From: Simonsiella muelleri ATCC 29453
GTDB lineage: Bacteria > Pseudomonadota > Gammaproteobacteria > Burkholderiales > Neisseriaceae
Assembly (NCBI RefSeq): GCF_002951835.1
Contig: NZ_CP019448.1
Location: 1 to 64,000 of the forward strand
Length of the DNA stretch: 64,000 bases
Direction: 5' to 3'
Below are positions 1 to 8,651 of this stretch, one piece after another. The notes under the pieces are model-generated. The model made no database searches and had not been told where the DNA came from. It saw only the letters and a program-made list of their open reading frames with translations. Made by a program: the position numbers and the translations under genes. Within the stretch, counting starts at the first letter, position 1, and each line of letters starts with the position of its first letter.

Positions 1-10
1 CTTATCAGAT

Positions 11-86
11 GGGTCGTTAGCTCAGTCGGTAGAGCAGCGGACTTTTAATCCGTTGGTCGAGCGTTCGAATCGCTCACGACCCACCA
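11..86 (+). tRNA. tRNA-Lys (anticodon TTT)
   Basis: A full cloverleaf can be drawn. The acceptor stem GGGTCGT (11-17) pairs with ACGACCC (76-82), and the CCA end is encoded at 84-86. The seven-base anticodon loop CTTTTAA (42-48) gives anticodon TTT, which reads AAA/AAG lysine codons. The T arm contains GTTCGAAT. Confidence 0.97.
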
Positions 87-94
87 AGTTTTAC

Positions 95-122
95 AAGCCT
101 AAACAGTTGTTTAGGCTTTTTT
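95..122 (+). terminator. Intrinsic terminator after tRNA-Lys
   Basis: AAGCCTAAAC (95-104) pairs with GTTTAGGCTT (109-118) around a four-base loop, and a T run extends to 122. It sits 9 bases after the tRNA and should end its transcript. Confidence 0.85.
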
Positions 123-176
123 CTTTGGTCCCCTTTATGACTGACTGCTTCAACAGGCTGCACCTTGCTGTTGGTA

Positions 177-240
177 AGAACCTTTATTCACAGCCAAGCG
201 TGATGTCTTTTTGCCCCATTTAGCACGCCTGCTGTGTTGA
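177..240. repeat. Degraded copy of the AGAACCTGT inverted-repeat element
   Basis: This stretch closely matches the left half of the element at 13707-13877 (AGAACCT..ATTCACAGCCAAGCG, then a T-rich run and TTTAGCACGCCTGCTG). The right end is not recognisable, so it is a truncated relic. The rest of the gap up to 361 shows no gene, apart from a weak TTTTAATGACTATA near 346-357 that resembles the outer end of the same family. Confidence 0.6.
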
Positions 241-361
241 ATTTCACGCCAATAGGAACGCTGTTAGCATCAAATTCGCCTTTTATTCGTACTAACTGGG
301 ACAAAAATCCATTTCACGTTGGCTATGAATATAGATTATTGGTTTTAATGACTATAAATTT

Positions 362-790
362 TTATTGTTTACTCAATTCTTTAATCATGTCAAACGCCTG
401 ATTGCGTTGTTCATCGGAAATATCAGGACTGGCGACTACTTTCGTTAAAAGTTGCCACAATAAAATATCCGATTTAATTTTTTTCTTATTCATTAAATGC
501 TGCACATATTCAAACGCCGCACAAGCATCGCCCAAATCCACTGCCTTCTCCAACCAATACACCGCATTACGCGTATTGTGTTGATGAAAATAAATTCGCG
601 CAATTGCCATCGCCGTTTCGCTATCATGTTGATGTTTCCAAGCTTTTTTATACCAGTATAAGGCTTGCTCGTTGTCTGCTGCCACGCCGTAAGCTGTGGT
701 GTAGCATACCGCCACAGCATAAAAGCATTCAGCATCGCCTGCTTTTGCTCTGGTTAAAAGTTGTTGAAATGGGTGAAATTCGCTGGTCAT
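362..790 (-). CDS. Small Sel1/TPR-like repeat protein
   Basis: The 142-residue product contains Sel1-like motifs: AVAVCYTTAYGVAADNEQALYWYKKA and then AVYWLEKAVDLGDACAAFEYV. Sel1 repeats are helix pairs that act as protein-binding scaffolds. No signal peptide or membrane segment is seen, so it is probably cytoplasmic. An in-frame ATG at 853 would add 21 residues unlike the family, so the start MTSEFHPFQQ at 790 is preferred, although neither start has a strong ribosome binding site. The specific role is unknown; a second Sel1 protein lies at 5787-6494. Confidence 0.7.
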   Translation of the reverse strand: MTSEFHPFQQLLTRAKAGDAECFYAVAVCYTTAYGVAADNEQALYWYKKAWKHQHDSETAMAIARIYFHQHNTRNAVYWLEKAVDLGDACAAFEYVQHLMNKKKIKSDILLWQLLTKVVASPDISDEQRNQAFDMIKELSKQ

Positions 791-1008
791 GATGTGGGCA
801 ACTAGAACAGAAGAAAACTGAATTTTAACCGATGATGCGCAATTGATACACATTTTGCGCCACGAAACTGATAGAATTTTCTGAAACTACATACCGAAGC
901 TATTTGTTCAGGTTGCCTTAGGAGCAAAGGATAATTCATTATTTTTTGTTGCGTACTGTCATTTAGCTTAAAACATATTTCAAAACAATTAATCAAGGAA
1001 AAATATAA

Positions 1009-1995
1009 ATGACCAAGCAACCTATTTTGGCCATCACTTCAGGCGAACCTGCTGGTATTGGTGTGGATATTTGTTTGGATTTGCCAGACATGGATTTACC
1101 GTGCCGCGTGGTGGTGTTGGGCGATGCGCATTTATTGCAAAAACGTGCCGATTGTCTCCGAAAATCCATAAAAATCCGCGAATTTAACCCTTTCAGGCAG
1201 CCTGAAAAAAACACGATAGATGTTCAACACATTCCATTGCGTGATGTTTGCGTGGCAGGACAATTGAATCCACAAAATTCGCCATATGTCATTGAATTGC
1301 TTGATACGGCAATGAATGGCATTGAAAATGGTGTATTTTCAGGCATGGTTACCGCGCCTATTCACAAGGGCGTGATTAACCAATTTTATGGCGAAACCAT
1401 GTATTTTAGCGGACACACCGAATATTTAGCAGAAAAATCCCACACACCACAAGTCGTGATGATGCTTGCAGGCGGTGGTTTGCGCGTGGCATTATTGACT
1501 ACGCATTTGCCGTTGCGCGATGTCGCTGACCACATTACGGCGGATTTGTTGACCAGTGTGGCGCGAATTGTAGATAAAGATTTGCGCGAAAAATTCGACA
1601 TTGCCAATCCTAAAATTTTATTGGCTGGCTTGAACCCACACGCAGGCGAAAACGGCTATTTAGGGCGCGAAGAATTAGACATCATGTTGCCCACTGCCCA
1701 ACAATTGCGTATCCATGGCATCAATATTACCGACCCATTGCCAGCTGATACATTATTTCAGCCGTTTTATTTGGACGGCGCGGATGCGGTATTGGCAGCA
1801 TATCATGATCAAGGTTTACCAGTGTTGAAATACGCCAGTTTTGGTGGCGGTGTGAACATCACTTTGGGTTTACCATTCATTCGCACATCGGTTGACCACG
1901 GTACGGCGTTGGATTTGGCAAGCAGTGGCAAAGCCAATTCAGGCAGCCTGAAAGCCGCGATTCACACCGCATTTGAGATGATTCATTCACGATGA
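1009..1995 (+). CDS. pdxA: 4-hydroxythreonine-4-phosphate dehydrogenase PdxA
   Basis: PdxA oxidises 4-phosphohydroxy-L-threonine with NAD(P)+ in the DXP-dependent pathway to pyridoxal 5'-phosphate. The 328-residue protein is full length. SGEPAGIG lies at residues 11-18, and the metal-binding histidines are visible as His166 (TTHLPL), His211 (NPHAGE) and His266 (YHDQG), the same positions as in the E. coli enzyme. The start follows an AAGGAAAAA ribosome binding site. Its last 13 bases overlap the convergent rlmH gene. Two uptake sequences lie inside the gene; the one near the C terminus is read as SGSLK. Confidence 0.97.
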   Translation: MTKQPILAITSGEPAGIGVDICLDLPDMDLPCRVVVLGDAHLLQKRADCLRKSIKIREFNPFRQPEKNTIDVQHIPLRDVCVAGQLNPQNSPYVIELLDTAMNGIENGVFSGMVTAPIHKGVINQFYGETMYFSGHTEYLAEKSHTPQVVMMLAGGGLRVALLTTHLPLRDVADHITADLLTSVARIVDKDLREKFDIANPKILLAGLNPHAGENGYLGREELDIMLPTAQQLRIHGINITDPLPADTLFQPFYLDGADAVLAAYHDQGLPVLKYASFGGGVNITLGLPFIRTSVDHGTALDLASSGKANSGSLKAAIHTAFEMIHSR

Positions 1996-2453
1996 TACGG
2001 GTGATTGTGCAAAATAGACACAGCCCGATAAAGCTGCTCCGTTAGCAACACACGCACCATACCATGCGGCAGCGTCAGACTGGACAAACACAACATCAAC
2101 CGCGCCCGTTGCTTGAGTGCATCGGTCATGCCATCTGCACCACCAATCACAAAACAAACGTGTTCGCCATTTTGTTGCCAAGTATTTAAATATTCCGATA
2201 ATTCCACCGAAGTAGGGGCTTTGCCACGCTCGTCCAACACCACTAAAAACGCATTGTTGGGAATATTTTCCATAATGCGTTTTTCTTCGGCGACCATGCC
2301 TTGATTGGCGTTGATGCCCGCGCCGCGTTTTTCGGGTTTAATTTCTTTGAGTGTGTATTGAATATCGCGCCCAAAACGCTTGGCGTATTCATTCACGGCA
2401 TCATCTACCCAACGTGGCATTTTTGTGCCAACGGCTAAAACAGTAATATTCAT
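1983..2453 (-). CDS. rlmH: 23S rRNA (pseudouridine1915-N3)-methyltransferase RlmH
   Basis: RlmH is a SPOUT-family enzyme that uses SAM to methylate pseudouridine 1915 in helix 69 of 23S rRNA. The 156-residue product is typical in length and carries FVIGGADG, the SAM-binding knot loop, and the C-terminal HGMVRVLLTEQLYRA...HNHPYHRE block. An upstream in-frame ATG at 2459 would add Met-Ile; the family normally begins MNITVLAVGTKMP, so 2453 is chosen. It converges on pdxA with a 13-base overlap. Confidence 0.96.
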   Translation of the reverse strand: MNITVLAVGTKMPRWVDDAVNEYAKRFGRDIQYTLKEIKPEKRGAGINANQGMVAEEKRIMENIPNNAFLVVLDERGKAPTSVELSEYLNTWQQNGEHVCFVIGGADGMTDALKQRARLMLCLSSLTLPHGMVRVLLTEQLYRAVSILHNHPYHRE

Positions 2454-2508
2454 AATCATTTAATTTTATTAATGGGAAAATATTTTCAGGCAGCCTGAAG
2501 AATAATTT

Positions 2509-3444
2509 TTATTTAAAATAAATAACTTTGGATAAATCAATCCACACGCGTGCTGTTTTGCCCAAGCGTTGTGCCACATCATCGTTCACCCACGCCACCA
2601 ATTCGCCAAATGATGGCTGCATCCATTCTACGCGCCACGCAAAAGGTTGCTTGAAACAACGCAAAATCTCGCATTCCGAACCCTTTTCATGATGAAATTG
2701 AATGGCTTGCTGCGGAATATACACATCATCGCGCACGTTCAGGCAGCCCAATAATCGAGCAGCCTGTGCTGATACGGGTTGTGCAAATAATTGATTTGGC
2801 GTATCACATTGAATAATATTACCATTTTCTAATAATGCAATGCGTTGCGACATTAATGCGGCTTCGGCAGGGTCATGGCTCACGAGTATGGCAGGGATAT
2901 TTTTTTGCTGAATCCATTGACTAATTTCGTGTTGCAAATGTTGTCGCAATGCGGTATCCAAACTGGAAAAAGGTTCATCTAATAACAATAACTTAGGCGA
3001 AACAACCAACGCACGTGCCAATGCGACTCGTTGTTGTTCGCCACCGGATAATTGTGTGATGGTGCGTTCGCTGGCGTGTTGCAAACCCATTTCTACCAAA
3101 ATGCGCAGAGCGGCTGTTCGAGCCACCGCTTTTTTTTCGCCACGCAAGCGTAAACCCAACGCCACATTTTCCCATACATTCAAATGCGGCAATAACGCAA
3201 AATCTTGAAACATCATAGCAATTTCGCGTTTTTCAGGCTGCCTGTTGGTGATGCGTTCCTGATTGAGCCACACATCGCCAGCATCGGGCTGCAACAAACC
3301 CGCCGCCAAATGCAATAACGTAGATTTGCCACTGCCACTTGCGCCTAAAATGGTTAAAATTTCGCCGTTTGCCACGGATAAATTGATTTGATTCGCCACT
3401 GTGCGTGTGCCAAATTTTTTGGTAATATTTTGAAATGTAAACAT
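2509..3444 (-). CDS. ABC transporter ATP-binding protein, CysA/FbpC type
   Basis: This is the ATPase of an importer. Walker A GASGSGKST is at residues 34-42, followed by a Q loop in MMFQDFAL, the signature LSGGEQQR, Walker B LLLLDEP and the switch histidine in LVSHD. About 70 residues after the ATPase core form a short TOBE-like regulatory end. At 311 residues it is shorter than typical FbpC or CysA (about 350). No permease or binding protein is adjacent, so the substrate (iron, sulfate, thiamine or another) cannot be assigned. Confidence 0.85.
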   Translation of the reverse strand: MFTFQNITKKFGTRTVANQINLSVANGEILTILGASGSGKSTLLHLAAGLLQPDAGDVWLNQERITNRQPEKREIAMMFQDFALLPHLNVWENVALGLRLRGEKKAVARTAALRILVEMGLQHASERTITQLSGGEQQRVALARALVVSPKLLLLDEPFSSLDTALRQHLQHEISQWIQQKNIPAILVSHDPAEAALMSQRIALLENGNIIQCDTPNQLFAQPVSAQAARLLGCLNVRDDVYIPQQAIQFHHEKGSECEILRCFKQPFAWRVEWMQPSFGELVAWVNDDVAQRLGKTARVWIDLSKVIYFK

Positions 3445-3453
3445 AATCTATAA

Positions 3454-3485
3454 AAAACAGAATGGGCGGATATCAAAATCCGCCC
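3454..3485 (-). terminator. Terminator between 3538-3885 and the ABC gene
   Basis: GGGCGGAT (3464-3471) pairs with ATCCGCCC (3478-3485). Read on the minus strand, the hairpin is followed by ATTCTGTTTTTT. It would end transcription of the 115-residue gene upstream and leave the ABC gene with its own promoter. Confidence 0.7.
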
Positions 3486-3537
3486 GATGAAAATATTATA
3501 AAATCATCTTATTGTTGCTTTCAGGCAGCCTGAAAAA

Positions 3538-3885
3538 TCACAAATGTCCACTAAAATACGAAACGTGCATACCTTGAAACATACGCGTCAATTCGGTATT
3601 CAGTAATTTTTTCATATTACCAGCTGCCGTGATGTGTTCGCCATAGCTAAATGAAGTATAGTCGTTGGTGGCAATGTACGCATCTTGGTCAAATACAATA
3701 ATGTGGCTGCCATCGGTCAAAACCAAAGTAACGCAAGTTTTATTATTAAACTCTTCAGGTTGCTGGTCGCGAAATTCGGGTGCAGCGTGTTCTGGCTCGT
3801 AGGGCATCAAGCGAACGATATGATTTGAGTTTACACAAAAAACTTCTTTGGTAAACGCATCTTGTAATTCAATAAAAACCGACAT
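3538..3885 (-). CDS. Hypothetical protein, 115 residues
   Basis: I do not recognise a family. The soluble, acidic product has alternating strands (VFCVNSNHIVRLMPYE, CVTLVLTDGSHIIVFDQDAYI) suggesting a small beta-rich fold, and no signal peptide. The ATG is preceded by AAGG at good spacing, which supports translation. An uptake sequence lies just after the stop codon. It is divergent from prfC. Confidence 0.75.
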   Translation of the reverse strand: MSVFIELQDAFTKEVFCVNSNHIVRLMPYEPEHAAPEFRDQQPEEFNNKTCVTLVLTDGSHIIVFDQDAYIATNDYTSFSYGEHITAAGNMKKLLNTELTRMFQGMHVSYFSGHL

Positions 3886-4073
3886 TTTCGCCTTTCACCA
3901 AAATTCACAAACATCAAAAAACCAAATTATAAAAACAATCAAAAAAATAGACAACAATATCAATCAAATCATACCCAAAATAAGACAAAATCAGTACAAT
4001 TATAACGGTTTTTTGGTTGTATTTTTTGTTTCAGACAACCTGAAAGTTTTTTATTATTTATTTGAGAATCAAT

Positions 4074-5672
4074 ATGTCAGAAATACTTGAACACGTTCGC
4101 AAACGCCGCACATTCGCGATTATTTCCCACCCAGACGCGGGTAAAACCACTTTAACCGAAAAATTATTATTGTTCTCAGGCGCAATTCAATCGGCAGGTA
4201 CAGTCAAAGGCAAGAAAACGGGTAAATTTGCCACATCCGACTGGATGGAAATTGAACAGCAACGCGGTATTTCGGTGGCATCAAGCGTGATGCAATTTGA
4301 GTATTTAGACCACGTTGTCAATTTGTTGGACACTCCAGGGCACCAAGACTTTTCGGAAGATACTTATCGCGTTTTGACGGCGGTGGACAGTGCGTTGATG
4401 GTGATTGACGCGGCAAAAGGCGTAGAAGCGCAAACCATTAAATTGTTAAATGTTTGTCGTTTGCGAAACACGCCGATTGTTACGTTTATGAATAAATACG
4501 ACCGCGAAGTACGCGACAGTTTGGAATTGTTGGACGAAGTGGAAAATATTTTGCAAATTCGTTGTGCGCCCGTAACTTGGCCCATCGGTATGGGCAAAAA
4601 TTTCAAGGGCGTGTACCACATTTTGAACGATGAAATTTATCTGTTTGAAGCGGGTGGCGAAAAATTACCCCACGAATTTGACATCATCAAAGGCATTGAT
4701 AATCCCGAATTAGAAAAACGTTTCCCATTGGAAATTCAACAACTTCGTGATGAAATTGAATTGGTGCAAGCTGCGTCTAATGAATTTAATTTGGACGAAT
4801 TTCTTTCAGGCAGCCTGACACCTGTGTTTTTCGGTTCAGCGATTAATAATTTTGGCGTACAAGAAATTCTCAATTCATTGATTGATTGGGCACCTGCGCC
4901 CAAGCCACGTGATGCAACCGTGCGCGAAGTTCAGCCCGATGAACCTAAATTTTCTGGTTTTATTTTTAAAATTCAAGCAAATATGGACCCAAAACACCGC
5001 GACCGCATTGCGTTTTTGCGCGTGTGTTCGGGTAAATTTGAACGTGGCATGAAAATCAAGCACTTACGCATTAACCGCGACATCAGCGCGAGCAGCGTGG
5101 TAACGTTTATGTCGCATGACCGCGAATTGGTGGAGGAAGCCTACGCTGGCGACATCATTGGTATTCCGAATCACGGTAACATTCAGATTGGCGACAGTTT
5201 TTCTGAAGGTGAACAACTTTCGTTTACAGGCATTCCGTTTTTTGCGCCTGAATTATTTCGCAGTGTGCGCATTAAAAACCCTTTAAAAATGAAACAATTG
5301 CAAAAAGGCTTACAGCAACTGGGCGAAGAGGGCGCGGTGCAAGTGTTCAAACCGCATTCGGGCGCGGATTTGATTTTGGGTGCGGTGGGCGTATTGCAAT
5401 TTGAAGTAGTTACGGCGCGTTTGGCGGCGGAATATGGCGTGGAGGCGGTGTTTGACAATGTGTCGGTGTGGTCGGCGCGTTGGGTGTCGTGCGATGACAA
5501 GAAAAAATTGGCGGAATTTGAAAAGGCAAATGCCGCTAATTTAGCGATTGATGCAGGTGGCAATTTGGCGTATCTCGCGCCCAATCGCGTGAATTTGAAT
5601 TTAACGCAGGAACGCTGGAAAGACATTGTGTTCCACGAAACGCGCGAGCATTCGGTTAATTTGAATGAGTAA
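4074..5672 (+). CDS. prfC: Peptide chain release factor 3
   Basis: RF3 is a translational GTPase that removes RF1/RF2 from the ribosome after termination. The 532-residue protein shows the P loop SHPDAGKTT at residues 18-26, DTPGH (G3), NKYD (G4) and the domain 2/3 region typical of RF3. The open frame extends 12 bases upstream, but the family start MSEILEHVRKRRTFAIISHPDAGK fixes the ATG at 4074. An uptake sequence inside the gene is read as SGSL (near 4807). A second follows the stop codon. Confidence 0.97.
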   Translation: MSEILEHVRKRRTFAIISHPDAGKTTLTEKLLLFSGAIQSAGTVKGKKTGKFATSDWMEIEQQRGISVASSVMQFEYLDHVVNLLDTPGHQDFSEDTYRVLTAVDSALMVIDAAKGVEAQTIKLLNVCRLRNTPIVTFMNKYDREVRDSLELLDEVENILQIRCAPVTWPIGMGKNFKGVYHILNDEIYLFEAGGEKLPHEFDIIKGIDNPELEKRFPLEIQQLRDEIELVQAASNEFNLDEFLSGSLTPVFFGSAINNFGVQEILNSLIDWAPAPKPRDATVREVQPDEPKFSGFIFKIQANMDPKHRDRIAFLRVCSGKFERGMKIKHLRINRDISASSVVTFMSHDRELVEEAYAGDIIGIPNHGNIQIGDSFSEGEQLSFTGIPFFAPELFRSVRIKNPLKMKQLQKGLQQLGEEGAVQVFKPHSGADLILGAVGVLQFEVVTARLAAEYGVEAVFDNVSVWSARWVSCDDKKKLAEFEKANAANLAIDAGGNLAYLAPNRVNLNLTQERWKDIVFHETREHSVNLNE

Positions 5673-5786
5673 AGGTTTCAGGCTGCCTGAATGATTTTTG
5701 CGCAAAACAAAATTGGTAAGAGATAATCAGTTTGCTCTATTTGGGGGCAATTTATTTACTTTTAAAAGGTAAAAGGAAAATTTTAA

Positions 5787-6494
5787 ATGAAAGTAATTTC
5801 CCATTCCGCTTGCAAAATGGTATTGGCTGCTTTAACAGCAGCGATGATGCTGACAAGTGTATCGGCTTCAGCTCAGACGCTTGATGTAAAAAATACACCC
5901 GCCCAAACAGCTTCGTCTGCCGAACAAAAATTCGAACAAGGCATCGCAGCCTACAAGCGCCAAGATTATGCCACTGCATTGAAAATTTTTAGCGAATTGG
6001 CGAATCAGGGATATGCAGATGCGCAAAACAATTTGGGCTTTATGTATGAAAATGGACAAGGTGTAGCGAAAGATTATCGTCAAGCGCTGCTTTGGTATCA
6101 AAAAGCGGTGAGTCAGGAACATATAGATGCACAATACAATTTGGGCTTTATGTATGCCAATGGACTAGGTGTAGCGCAAGATTATCGTCAAGCGCTGCTT
6201 TGGTATCAAAAAGCGGCGAGTCAGGGACATATAGATGCACAATACAATTTGGGCTTTATGTATGCCAATGGACTAGGTGTAGCGCAAGATTATCGTCAAG
6301 CGCTGCTTTGGTATCAAAAAGCGGCGAATCAGGGATATGCAGTTGCGCAACAAAATTTGGGCTTGATGTATGCTGATGGACTAGGTGTAGCGCAAGATTT
6401 CAAACAAGCGCGTTTTTGGTTTGAAAAAGCTGCCGCGCAAGGTAATGTCAAGGCAAAAGCTGTTTTGCAACAATTAAACCAAATGGGGAAATAA
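5787..6494 (+). CDS. Secreted Sel1-repeat protein
   Basis: The 235-residue product begins with a signal peptide (MKVISHSACKMVLAALTAAMMLTSVSASAQT, read in pieces: basic start, hydrophobic core, ASA cleavage region), so it is probably periplasmic. It then has five Sel1 units of 36 residues of the form DAQYNLGFMYANGLGVAQDYRQALLWYQKAA. The repeats build an alpha-solenoid used for protein contacts. Two central units are almost identical in DNA, so unit number may vary between strains. AAAGGTAAAAGGAAAA before the ATG supplies the ribosome binding site. The binding partner is unknown. Confidence 0.9.
   Translation: MKVISHSACKMVLAALTAAMMLTSVSASAQTLDVKNTPAQTASSAEQKFEQGIAAYKRQDYATALKIFSELANQGYADAQNNLGFMYENGQGVAKDYRQALLWYQKAVSQEHIDAQYNLGFMYANGLGVAQDYRQALLWYQKAASQGHIDAQYNLGFMYANGLGVAQDYRQALLWYQKAANQGYAVAQQNLGLMYADGLGVAQDFKQARFWFEKAAAQGNVKAKAVLQQLNQMGK
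6126..6341 (+). repeat. Two near-identical 108-bp tandem units in the Sel1 gene
   Basis: Units 6126-6233 and 6234-6341 are identical over about the first 92 bases and differ at only a few positions at the end. Flanking units at 6018-6125 and from 6342 are more diverged. Each unit codes for one 36-residue Sel1 repeat, so gain or loss keeps the frame. Confidence 0.85.
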
Positions 6495-6571
6495 GCTCAA
6501 TCTTTTTCAGGCTGCCTGAAACTTTTGAAACGCGCTAAAATAGCGTTTTTCAAATATAAGGAAAATTCATC

Positions 6572-7579
6572 ATGAACTTCCCCCCACGCCAAGCTCCAAT
6601 GAGCCGTATGCGTCGTATGCGCCGAGATGATTTTTCACGCCGTTTGATGCGCGAAAATGTTTTGACAACCAATGATTTGATTTACCCCGTTTTTGTGTTG
6701 GAGGGGCAAAATCAAGAACAAGAAATTGCGTCCATGCCCAAAATAAAACGTCAAAGCATTGATTTATTATTAAAGACAGCAGAGCAGGCGTGTGAATTGG
6801 GGATTCCGATGTTGGCATTGTTTCCAGTCGTTACCCAAAACAAAACCGCCGATGCGCGTGAAGCCTACAATCCTGAAGGTTTGGTACAAACGGCAGTACG
6901 CGCATTGCGCCAAAATTTTCCTGAATTGGGTGTGATGACCGATGTTGCGCTTGACCCCTACACTTTGAGTGGCCAAGATGGTTTGACCGATGCAACAGGC
7001 TATGTACTAAATGATGAAACGATTGAAGTTTTGGTCAAACAAGCGTTAAGCCATGCTGAAGCTGGGGCGCAAGTGGTTGCACCGTCTGATATGATGGACG
7101 GGCGCATTGGTGCGATTCGTCAGGCGTTGGAACAACACGGACACATTCACACGCGGATTATGGCGTATTCAGCGAAATACGCGTCTGCGTTTTATGGGCC
7201 GTTTCGTGATGCTGTTGGTAGTGCAGGCAATTTAGGCAAATCCACCAAAGACGAATATCAGCAAGACCCTGCTAACAGCAACGAAGCACTACACGAAGTT
7301 GCGTTGGATATTTCAGAGGGCGCGGATATGGTGATGGTGAAACCTGGAATGCCGTATTTAGACGTGGTGCGCCGCGTGAAAGATGAATTTGGTGTGCCGA
7401 CTTTTGCTTATCAGGTATCGGGGGAATATGCGATGCTTCAGGCTGCCATACAAAATGGTTGGTTGGACAGCGATAAAGTCATTTTGGAGGGTTTGCTGGC
7501 ATTTAAACGCGCTGGTGCAGACGGGATTTTGACGTATTTTGCCATTCAAGCAGCGGAACAATTGCGCGGTAAGCAATAA
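6572..7579 (+). CDS. hemB: Delta-aminolevulinic acid dehydratase (porphobilinogen synthase)
   Basis: HemB condenses two 5-aminolevulinate molecules into porphobilinogen, the second common step of tetrapyrrole synthesis. The 335-residue protein carries both active-site lysine blocks, MAYSAKYAS and MVKPG. The region that binds catalytic zinc through cysteines in zinc-type enzymes reads DVALDPYTLSGQDG and has no cysteine, so this is the magnesium-type (Asp) form. AAGGAAAATTCATC precedes the ATG. An uptake sequence lies before the gene and another right after it. Confidence 0.97.
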   Translation: MNFPPRQAPMSRMRRMRRDDFSRRLMRENVLTTNDLIYPVFVLEGQNQEQEIASMPKIKRQSIDLLLKTAEQACELGIPMLALFPVVTQNKTADAREAYNPEGLVQTAVRALRQNFPELGVMTDVALDPYTLSGQDGLTDATGYVLNDETIEVLVKQALSHAEAGAQVVAPSDMMDGRIGAIRQALEQHGHIHTRIMAYSAKYASAFYGPFRDAVGSAGNLGKSTKDEYQQDPANSNEALHEVALDISEGADMVMVKPGMPYLDVVRRVKDEFGVPTFAYQVSGEYAMLQAAIQNGWLDSDKVILEGLLAFKRAGADGILTYFAIQAAEQLRGKQ

Positions 7580-7598
7580 TTTTTCAGGCAGCCTGAAA

Positions 7599-7764
7599 CC
7601 TTTGCAAAATCTAAAAATTAACCTAAATCTCGTCATTCTCGCGAATGCGGGAATCCAATAGCAAAATTTAGATAATTGATTTTATTTGATTGATTAAAAA
7701 TCTATTTGAGATTGAAAATGGATTACCGCCTACGCGGTAATAACGACGGATAGTTTTGCAAAGG
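7599..7764. repeat. 166-bp inverted-repeat element with dRS3-like core, copy 1
   Basis: The ends are CCTTTGCAAAA (7599-7609) and TTTTGCAAAGG (7754-7764), perfect 11-base terminal inverted repeats. Inside is ATTCTCGCGAATGCGGGAAT (7635-7654), close to the neisserial dRS3 consensus ATTCCC-N8-GGGAAT, and a hairpin TTACCGC..GCGGTAA. There is no coding capacity. A second copy of equal length lies at 46183-46348. Both copies start directly after an uptake sequence (GCCTGAAA). Confidence 0.85.
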
Positions 7765-7775
7765 TTTTAGCCTGA

Positions 7776-7822
7776 AAAAAATCGCCAATAAATCTATTTG
7801 TATGATTTATTGGCGATTTTTC
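7776..7822. terminator. Bidirectional terminator between hemB and ACP gene
   Basis: AATCGCCAATAAATC (7780-7794) pairs with GATTTATTGGCGATT (7804-7818). A runs precede and T runs follow, so it can work on both strands between these convergent genes. Confidence 0.8.
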
Positions 7823-7831
7823 TAAATCAAA

Positions 7832-8215
7832 TTAGCGTGGTGAACAATTTTTGAATACCAAATCGTTACGTGGCGAAGTGATGTTAATAGCTGTTTTATG
7901 AACACTGTTGCGTTCAAAAGCATCTGCGTTCAAGCGATAACCTGCTGCATCTTTGAAGAAAGCATCTACATTATCAGAGCGACTCATGTCATATTTCATC
8001 ACGCGTGTTGCGCCGTTCACTTTTGCGATAGCATTCACTGGCACACCTGCGGCATTGAAGCCATATTTCACAGCAACACGACCGTCTTGACATACATAAT
8101 TTACGGTTTTAGTGCTGGTTACTTGTGCTGCATTCACAGGGCTTGATTTGGCAAAAGATGCAGTGGCAACAGTTGCTAATGCGATGGTAGCTAATGCTTT
8201 AACGATGGTTTTCAT
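7832..8215 (-). CDS. Adhesin complex protein (ACP), MliC-like lysozyme inhibitor family
   Basis: The 127-residue precursor has a signal peptide (MKTIVKALATIALATVATASFAKS), and the mature part matches neisserial ACP as I remember it: a VxYVCQxG..V.VxYGFN block, a SDNV..F block, and a C terminus ending IVFKDCSPR (here LVFKNCSPR). Two cysteines (YVCQDG and FKNCSPR) would form the conserved disulfide. In Neisseria ACP is a surface/periplasmic protein that inhibits C-type lysozyme and helps adhesion. AAGGAAATTATC precedes the start. Confidence 0.85.
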   Translation of the reverse strand: MKTIVKALATIALATVATASFAKSSPVNAAQVTSTKTVNYVCQDGRVAVKYGFNAAGVPVNAIAKVNGATRVMKYDMSRSDNVDAFFKDAAGYRLNADAFERNSVHKTAINITSPRNDLVFKNCSPR

Positions 8216-8462
8216 GATAATTTCCTTATAAAAATGAAATGATTATATTGTTTTAGCCAAATGTCTTTGGCATGGGAGTATGATAGTAGAATCAGAAAAA
8301 TTTGTCTTGTGCTTTTACGCGATTTGACTTTTCTACAAATTTTGTTGCGTTGTGTAGTTGTATCTTCAGCTTGTGATAAGATTTGTTATACAGTATCATT
8401 GATTCACATAGCTTTTTTTTATAACTTTCAGGCAGCCTGAAGGCAATTGGGGCGTAGGATTT

Positions 8463-8651
8463 ATGTGGTATACACGTCCACAAGATGGCAGCACGTTACA
8501 TCAACATTTTAATTTTGGGCAGCCTGAAAAATATGTGATTGATAAAATGAAATTTTCTTTATTACTAGCAGGTTTGACGCAACGATTGATTTTGGTGGCA
8601 ATCATTTTGGCAATATTGTGGAGCGTGTATTTTTGGGCGGTAACAGAATGA
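8463..8651 (+). CDS. Small single-pass membrane protein coupled to the ABC ATPase
   Basis: The 62-residue product has a soluble start (MWYTRPQDGSTLHQHFNFGQPEKYV) and one C-terminal membrane helix (LILVAIILAILWSVYFWAV). AGGA lies just before the ATG; an internal ATG at 8547 is an alternative start. Its TGA overlaps the next gene's start as ATGA, evidence of translational coupling to the ABC ATPase. The function is not known; it may be a regulatory or anchoring subunit. Confidence 0.6.
   Translation: MWYTRPQDGSTLHQHFNFGQPEKYVIDKMKFSLLLAGLTQRLILVAIILAILWSVYFWAVTE

Noticed and set aside
4021..4045. TTCAGACAACCTGAA before prfC as a functional uptake sequence
   Set aside because: It differs at two core positions and is probably a decayed copy.
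6092..6376. 94-residue frame with internal repeats inside the Sel1 gene
   Set aside because: The repeats are only the Sel1 repeats read in another frame.
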